Of a stretch of 64,000 bases of DNA, positions 59,974 to 64,000 are shown in pieces. How positions within the stretch are numbered: position 1 is the first letter of the stretch; each line of letters starts with the position of its first letter. The position numbers and the translations under genes were made by a program. A model generated the notes under the pieces. That model had not been told where the DNA came from, made no database searches, and was given only the letters and a program-made list of their open reading frames with translations. The stretch comes from Firmicutes bacterium CAG:341 (GTDB lineage Bacteria; Bacillota; Clostridia; Oscillospirales; Acutalibacteraceae). The DNA is taken from NCBI GenBank assembly GCA_000434995.1, contig FR895335.1:31421-95420 (forward strand). The letters run 5' to 3'.

Positions 59974-60007
59974 CTATATTCCCCCATTATATAAAAGATT
60001 AGTTAGT

Positions 60008-60036
60008 ATTATAAATCATAACATTAAAAAATTCAA
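60008..60036 (-). promoter_or_regulatory. Promoter of oadG-oadB
   Basis: Minus strand: -35 TTGAAT (60031-60036), 17-base spacer, -10 TATAAT (60008-60013), 34 bases before the GTG start. Confidence 0.7.
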
Positions 60037-60083
60037 CGACTTTTTACAATATTTTCAAATATAGTAAAGTTGTATAAAATTGC

Positions 60084-60111
60084 TTGATTTTTCAAATAAA
60101 TAGTATATAAT
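60084..60111 (+). promoter_or_regulatory. Promoter of the 44-residue membrane protein gene
   Basis: -35 TTGATT (60084-60089), 16-base spacer, -10 TATAAT (60106-60111), 24 bases before the start codon, leaving a very short leader. Confidence 0.65.
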
Positions 60112-60135
60112 ATTATTAACAAAGGAGGTTTAATT

Positions 60136-60270
60136 ATGACAGAAAAAACTTTAATAATTGCAATACTTGTTGCACTTATACTTCTTTGGTTTGCCGAAAC
60201 CTTAAATATGAAAAAAACAAGCAAAGTTTTAGGCGGCGCAATCGACCTTGCATTTGCAATTCTTCGTTAG
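60136..60270 (+). CDS. 44-residue small membrane protein, unknown
   Basis: A very short gene that is well supported by context: AAAGGAGG is spaced correctly before the ATG, a promoter lies 24 bases upstream, and a perfect terminator follows. The product has one TM segment (about 6-20: LIIAILVALILLWFAE) and a basic-to-amphipathic tail (MKKTSKVLGGAIDLAFAIL). It resembles other tiny single-pass proteins by layout only. It could be a regulatory micropeptide, part of a membrane complex, or a small toxin-like peptide; none of these can be shown. Confidence 0.75.
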   Translation: MTEKTLIIAILVALILLWFAETLNMKKTSKVLGGAIDLAFAILR

Positions 60271-60294
60271 CATAATACATATTGGCAAATATAA

Positions 60295-60322
60295 AATGCA
60301 CCTGCATATATGCAGGTGCATT
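60295..60322. terminator. Bidirectional terminator, small protein/protease
   Basis: A twelve-pair perfect palindrome AATGCACCTGCA / TGCAGGTGCATT with a TATA loop, followed by T-rich DNA on the plus side. Confidence 0.85.
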
Positions 60323-60330
60323 CTTATTTC

Positions 60331-63225
60331 TTATTTTTTGTTGATTATGGCAAAATCTTTTGCATTTAATATATTATCGTTATTCAAATCAAGTAAAGCA
60401 GAAATCGTGCTTTCTTTTTTATTTTTGTTTATTTCTTCCAAATCCCACAGCGACTTTACAAAGCACAGATTAAGCGTAAGCTCTTTATCGTGAGTACTGT
60501 AATAAACAGTATCATCACTGATTTTGTTAAAACTTATTTGCCCCGTTTCAATAAAATCAACATTCATTTTTTTAGCCCAATTTGCCGCGTAGCTCAAATT
60601 CGGTGCTGCAAATGTTATATTTTTATTTTCATATGAACTCGGCAAATTATTCAAATCACTGCCGAAATACCAAACACCGCCTGTGTTATTATTTATATAA
60701 TCAATAGATTTCACCTTGGTTAAAATAACCGTTTTAAGCTTTGCACATTTGTACATAAAAGGCTCGCTTTTGCTTGAATATACTTCTTCTGCCCTTGGTG
60801 CAAAAATATATGTTAGCTGCGCCTTTTTGCCCAAATTCATTGCCCCTTGCATATTAGCCGACCAGGATATATTCGGCAAATTTTTACAATTAGGCAAAAA
60901 CAGACCTTTTAGTGATACACAATCCGTAAAATATGAAGAAGTAACATCATTAAATTCTTCAACGCTTTGCATATTTATTTTTTCCAAATTTTCGCAATAT
61001 GAAAATGTGTCCGGCATTATCCTTGTTACATTTGGAATATTTACATAATTAAGACTCTCACAATTATAAAACGCCTTCGTATCAAGCTTGGTGCAATTTG
61101 GCAAATTGGCACTTGCGATGCCTGATTTCCTAAATGCATTTGCACTCACTTCTCTGACATTTGTTAAATCAAAATTTGTAAGCATATTGCAATTGTAAAA
61201 TGCCGACGCGTCAATTTTTTCAAGATTTGATGTGTTGACATGGCTTAAAAGCTTGCAATTATAAAAAGTACGGTAAACACCTTTAACATTAGGTAAATAT
61301 GCCTCAATTATATTAGTGTTTTCAAACGCACCGTCCGCCTCGGTAACATTCGGAAATTTTGCGTTTGATATTCCCGTAAACGCAAACGCATTAGCACCGA
61401 GTTTTTCAACATTATTGCTAAACGGAATCGTTGTTAAAAGCTTGCAGTTTTTAAAACATCTGTTTCCGATATTGATGACATTTTTCATATTAACGCTGAC
61501 GAGCGAAGCGCAGTTTTCAAACGCACCGTTTTCAACGGTTTTAACACCGTTTGCACTTATTGATGATAAACTGCAATTTGCAAATGCGCTTACACCGATT
61601 TTTTCAACCGAATCAGGAAGATTAACACTTGTCAGACTAACATTATTGAAAACATTATCACCGATTGCTTTAACCTTAATATTATTAACATAATCCGGTA
61701 CGGTAATTGCGGATTTGCTGCCCTTATACCCTGTAATTATACCATCTGGGTTAATTTCAAAATCCCTGTCTTTACAGTCATATACTATTTCATAAGTTGC
61801 GGCTGCATATCGGCTTTTCTTTTTATCATCATAAGCGACTGCTATGATATGAGTATCTTTATCAATCTTTATAGGTTTAGTATACAGCTCACCGCTTTTT
61901 GAAGTAGGAACGGTATCATCTAATGTATACATAATTTTTTCACCGTTTTTTGCCTTTATTTCAAGGTTAATCGGTTCATTATAAGTTCCCTGGGATATAC
62001 TGAATGACGGTTCAGCCGCTCTTTCGTTGCAAATCAAGCCGGAATAATTCACTATTCCTGCACCGCACCATTCAAATTGAGTTATTTTATTATAAACGGG
62101 TACTGCTTCTTTGCAAATTTTATCTTCAACCTGCGCGGCAGTCATCTTACCGTTTTGCATTAAAAGTGTTGCCGCCGCACCGCTTACAAACGGAGCAGAA
62201 AACGATGTTCCGTTTTGATATGAATATGTACCGTCGAGCTCACAAGTATATACACCCACACCGGGAGCTGAAATATCAACGCATTTTCCGTAATTTGAAA
62301 AATCCGCCTTTTTATTATTTTTATTTGACGCCGAAACAGTAATTACTCCATCAATATTTGCAGGATAATAATATTTTGCATTAACATTTTTATTTCCCGC
62401 AGAGGTTACAATGGTAACGCCCTTTGATATTAAAGTACGGGTAAGCGAATCACGCGTTGAACTGCCCGAAAGCGACTGAACGGAAAAGCTCATATTTATT
62501 ACATCAGGCAATGACTTTTCGCTCAAAATATAATTAAGCGTGGCAATAATTTGCGAATTTGTACTCTTTCCGTCTTTATCAAAAGTTTTATAAGGCTTGA
62601 TTTTAATATTATCCAAAGTGTTAAGCGCAATAACACCCGAAACATTAGTACCATGCCCGCTGTCATCATAAAAGCTGTTTGCATTTGAGCTTGAACTGAA
62701 ATTTTGATTACATTCAATTATTCTGCCGGCAAACGCTTCGTGCTTAGGGTTAATGCCTGTATCCATAACTGCAACCGTAATATCACGGTACTTTTCCCCT
62801 GTTGAATTCAAATAATAATTTGTTACATCACATTGAACATTTTTTGCAGCCCATAAGTCCTTTGAAGTATCATTACCATTTGACTCCACATAGGCATAAT
62901 CGTCCCTGTCACAATCTATGCCGAGTTTTTCAATATTCAACTTTGCATTTTCAGCCTTACTGTAACTGTCAAACTGCATAATTTGGAAGCTTTGTGACCT
63001 TATCACAGCCACCGCCCCATAGGTTTCTTTAATCTTATTTGAATTTACAATAAGCCTGTTTTGAGTTTCCTGCCTGCTTTCGTATTTTTTTACAACAGCA
63101 TTAAGTTGCTCGGTGAATGAGGTAGCTTCATTTTGCCGGTTAATATTATTTATGTTATACGCAATCGTCCCACCGATACCTAAAAAAATCACAAAAGCCA
63201 GGACTAAAGAAATCAGTCTTTTCAT
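60331..63225 (-). CDS. Secreted subtilase with BspA-like LRR and dockerin-like tail
   Basis: A 964-residue exported protease. Signal peptide 1-23. A pro-region leads to the S8 domain (about 148-385) with Asp155 (VMDTGI), His191 (GHGTNVSG), Asn278 (TSAGNKN) and Ser341 (GTSFSAPFVSG), a complete catalytic set. A chitobiase-like beta domain follows (about 407-485, MYTLDDTVPTSKSGELY), then many BspA-type leucine-rich repeats of the AFxNC type (about 505-860). The last 25 residues (LDLNNDNILNAKDFAIINKK) look like a single dockerin calcium-binding repeat; a full dockerin has two. It is followed by a terminator and has an extended -10 promoter near 63290. Confidence 0.92.
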   Translation of the reverse strand: MKRLISLVLAFVIFLGIGGTIAYNINNINRQNEATSFTEQLNAVVKKYESRQETQNRLIVNSNKIKETYGAVAVIRSQSFQIMQFDSYSKAENAKLNIEKLGIDCDRDDYAYVESNGNDTSKDLWAAKNVQCDVTNYYLNSTGEKYRDITVAVMDTGINPKHEAFAGRIIECNQNFSSSSNANSFYDDSGHGTNVSGVIALNTLDNIKIKPYKTFDKDGKSTNSQIIATLNYILSEKSLPDVINMSFSVQSLSGSSTRDSLTRTLISKGVTIVTSAGNKNVNAKYYYPANIDGVITVSASNKNNKKADFSNYGKCVDISAPGVGVYTCELDGTYSYQNGTSFSAPFVSGAAATLLMQNGKMTAAQVEDKICKEAVPVYNKITQFEWCGAGIVNYSGLICNERAAEPSFSISQGTYNEPINLEIKAKNGEKIMYTLDDTVPTSKSGELYTKPIKIDKDTHIIAVAYDDKKKSRYAAATYEIVYDCKDRDFEINPDGIITGYKGSKSAITVPDYVNNIKVKAIGDNVFNNVSLTSVNLPDSVEKIGVSAFANCSLSSISANGVKTVENGAFENCASLVSVNMKNVINIGNRCFKNCKLLTTIPFSNNVEKLGANAFAFTGISNAKFPNVTEADGAFENTNIIEAYLPNVKGVYRTFYNCKLLSHVNTSNLEKIDASAFYNCNMLTNFDLTNVREVSANAFRKSGIASANLPNCTKLDTKAFYNCESLNYVNIPNVTRIMPDTFSYCENLEKINMQSVEEFNDVTSSYFTDCVSLKGLFLPNCKNLPNISWSANMQGAMNLGKKAQLTYIFAPRAEEVYSSKSEPFMYKCAKLKTVILTKVKSIDYINNNTGGVWYFGSDLNNLPSSYENKNITFAAPNLSYAANWAKKMNVDFIETGQISFNKISDDTVYYSTHDKELTLNLCFVKSLWDLEEINKNKKESTISALLDLNNDNILNAKDFAIINKK

Positions 63226-63286
63226 TTAAACCCCACCGAATAAATATATTTTGCAATTTCATAAATAAATATTATCTTATATGCTT

Positions 63287-63292
63287 ATTATA
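63287..63292 (-). promoter_or_regulatory. Extended -10 promoter of the subtilase gene
   Basis: Minus strand TGT-TATAAT, about 62 bases before the start codon. The -35 is not recognisable. Confidence 0.5.
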
Positions 63293-63371
63293 ACACCTAA
63301 TTTCGCCGATTTCTATTACACATTACGCAATATGTATATAATCTATAAAAATAATTGTACAAAAACAACAA

Positions 63372-63417
63372 AAGTGTGGCTGTAATTCGGTTAATATTTA
63401 ACCAAACAGCCACACTT
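63372..63417 (-). terminator. Terminator after the partial ABC ATPase gene
   Basis: AAGTGTGGCTGT and its complement (63372-63383 with 63406-63417) form a twelve-pair stem, and GGTTAA/TTAACC add an inner stem. The minus-strand tail is T-rich. Confidence 0.85.
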
Positions 63418-63436
63418 AATTATTTTTTATAATTGT

Positions 63437-64000
63437 TTAAAATAATTTTTTATTCTTTTTAGGTGATGAAACTTTTTCGTTATACACCTGTGTAACCTCT
63501 TCTACCGGGCCTTGAGATATAATTTTACCGTGGTCAAGCAGAATTGCGGTATCACAAATAGCCATAACCTGGTCAATACTGTGTGATACAAAAAGAACTG
63601 TTACACCGCTGTCAAAAAGTGACTGAACTTTTGCCAAGCTCTTTTTTCTGAAACCTGCGTCACCTACCGAAAGAACTTCATCAAGTATAAGAACATCAGG
63701 TTCAACAGCAGTTGCAATTGAAAAGCCCAAACGCGATTTCATACCGCTTGAATAGTTTTTAACAGGTACTTCTATGAAATCGCCGAGTTCTGAAAATTCA
63801 ACAATTTCATCATACTTTGACTGAATAAACTCCCTTGAATAGCCGAGAATGGCACCGTAAAGGAAAATGTTTTCTCTGCCGGAATAGTTACCGTCAAAGC
63901 CTGCGCCGAGTTCAAGAAGCGGTGCAATAACACCCTGCTTTTCAATCTTGCCTTTAGTCGGCTTATAAACACCTACAATTGTTTTTAACAGTGTACTTTT
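63437..64000 (-). CDS. Polysaccharide/teichoic acid ABC exporter ATPase (partial)
   Basis: A 187-residue C-terminal part of an ABC ATPase cut by the window end. The window starts inside Walker A (KST), then shows LLELGAGFDGNYSGRENIFLYG, the signature region VKNYSSGMKSRLGFSIA, Walker B VLILDEVLSVGDAGF and the H-loop VSHS. This ELGAGF and YSSGM pattern is characteristic of Wzt/TagH-type exporters of polysaccharide or teichoic acid. A basic C-terminus (SSPKKNKKLF) ends it, with no carbohydrate-binding extension. The ATG often taken as start at 63742 is an internal methionine. Confidence 0.9.
   Translation of the reverse strand, partial: KSTLLKTIVGVYKPTKGKIEKQGVIAPLLELGAGFDGNYSGRENIFLYGAILGYSREFIQSKYDEIVEFSELGDFIEVPVKNYSSGMKSRLGFSIATAVEPDVLILDEVLSVGDAGFRKKSLAKVQSLFDSGVTVLFVSHSIDQVMAICDTAILLDHGKIISQGPVEEVTQVYNEKVSSPKKNKKLF

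Noticed and set aside
63437..63742. A complete 101-residue ATPase
   Set aside because: The frame continues without a stop to the window end and contains upstream ATPase motifs, so the ATG is internal and the gene is only partial.

Overview
The window is AT-rich DNA from a low-GC Gram-positive, strictly anaerobic bacterium. The gene content fits a gut Clostridia member, probably Oscillospiraceae/Ruminococcaceae. The evidence is the HrcA/CIRCE heat-shock operon, an anaerobic class III ribonucleotide reductase (nrdD/nrdG), radical SAM enzymes, a bifurcation-type flavin/Fe-S complex, a sodium-pump decarboxylase membrane part (OadB/OadG), DUF3793 and DUF4830 proteins, a dockerin-like tail on a secreted protease, sigma-A promoters, and many perfect U-tailed terminator hairpins. 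No rRNA, tRNA, CRISPR array, prophage or intact insertion sequence was seen. The family assignment rests on gene content only.

Layout. 1-9.5 kb (minus strand): mfd and pth, a radical SAM/SPASM protein, then a two-gene unit of a priming sugar-phosphate transferase and lacZ. 9.5-13.2 kb (plus): a lipoprotein and secA. 13.2-14.5 kb (minus): an ECF transporter S component and an amidohydrolase. 14.6-19.5 kb (plus): hrcA-grpE-dnaK under CIRCE, and dnaJ with its own promoter. 19.5-24.5 kb: a small HMA-domain metal protein, then (minus) a three-subunit NuoE/NuoF/GltD-like complex. 24.5-28.9 kb: a HAD phosphatase, gdhA with a terminator-like leader, and a metal-regulator unit (DtxR family, DUF3793, flavodoxin). 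28.9-33 kb (minus): nrdD, nrdG and an MFS transporter.

33.3-39.4 kb (plus): a cell-wall unit of a tandem-FHA protein, a SEDS protein and a class B PBP, followed by hflX, DUF4830 and a pseudouridine synthase. A CdaR-family regulator follows at 39.6 kb. 40.7-47.7 kb (minus): a two-component system with FtsX-type ABC exporters; one permease lost its N-terminal third at a small palindromic repeat. 47.7-51.6 kb: a CubicO-type serine hydrolase, a CHAP wall hydrolase and an orphan IolB-like isomerase. 51.6-54.1 kb (plus): a polar amino-acid ABC transporter whose binding protein appears circularly permuted. 54.1-60.3 kb: an FN3/polysaccharide deacetylase, two tiny membrane proteins, PcrA and OadB/OadG. 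60.3-64 kb (minus): a secreted subtilase with BspA-like leucine-rich repeats and a half-dockerin tail, and an ABC ATPase cut by the window edge.

The most notable observations are: (1) the binding protein at 51743-52636, where the segment normally ending a family 3 solute-binding domain is placed before it; (2) a shared operator, GTTAG-N6-CTAAC, present twice before the DtxR-family gene and once before the distant HMA gene; (3) a terminator-like hairpin between the gdhA promoter and its start; (4) the repeat-associated permease truncation; (5) a shared near-palindrome upstream of the response regulator and the exporter ATPase. All functions are inferred from sequence alone.
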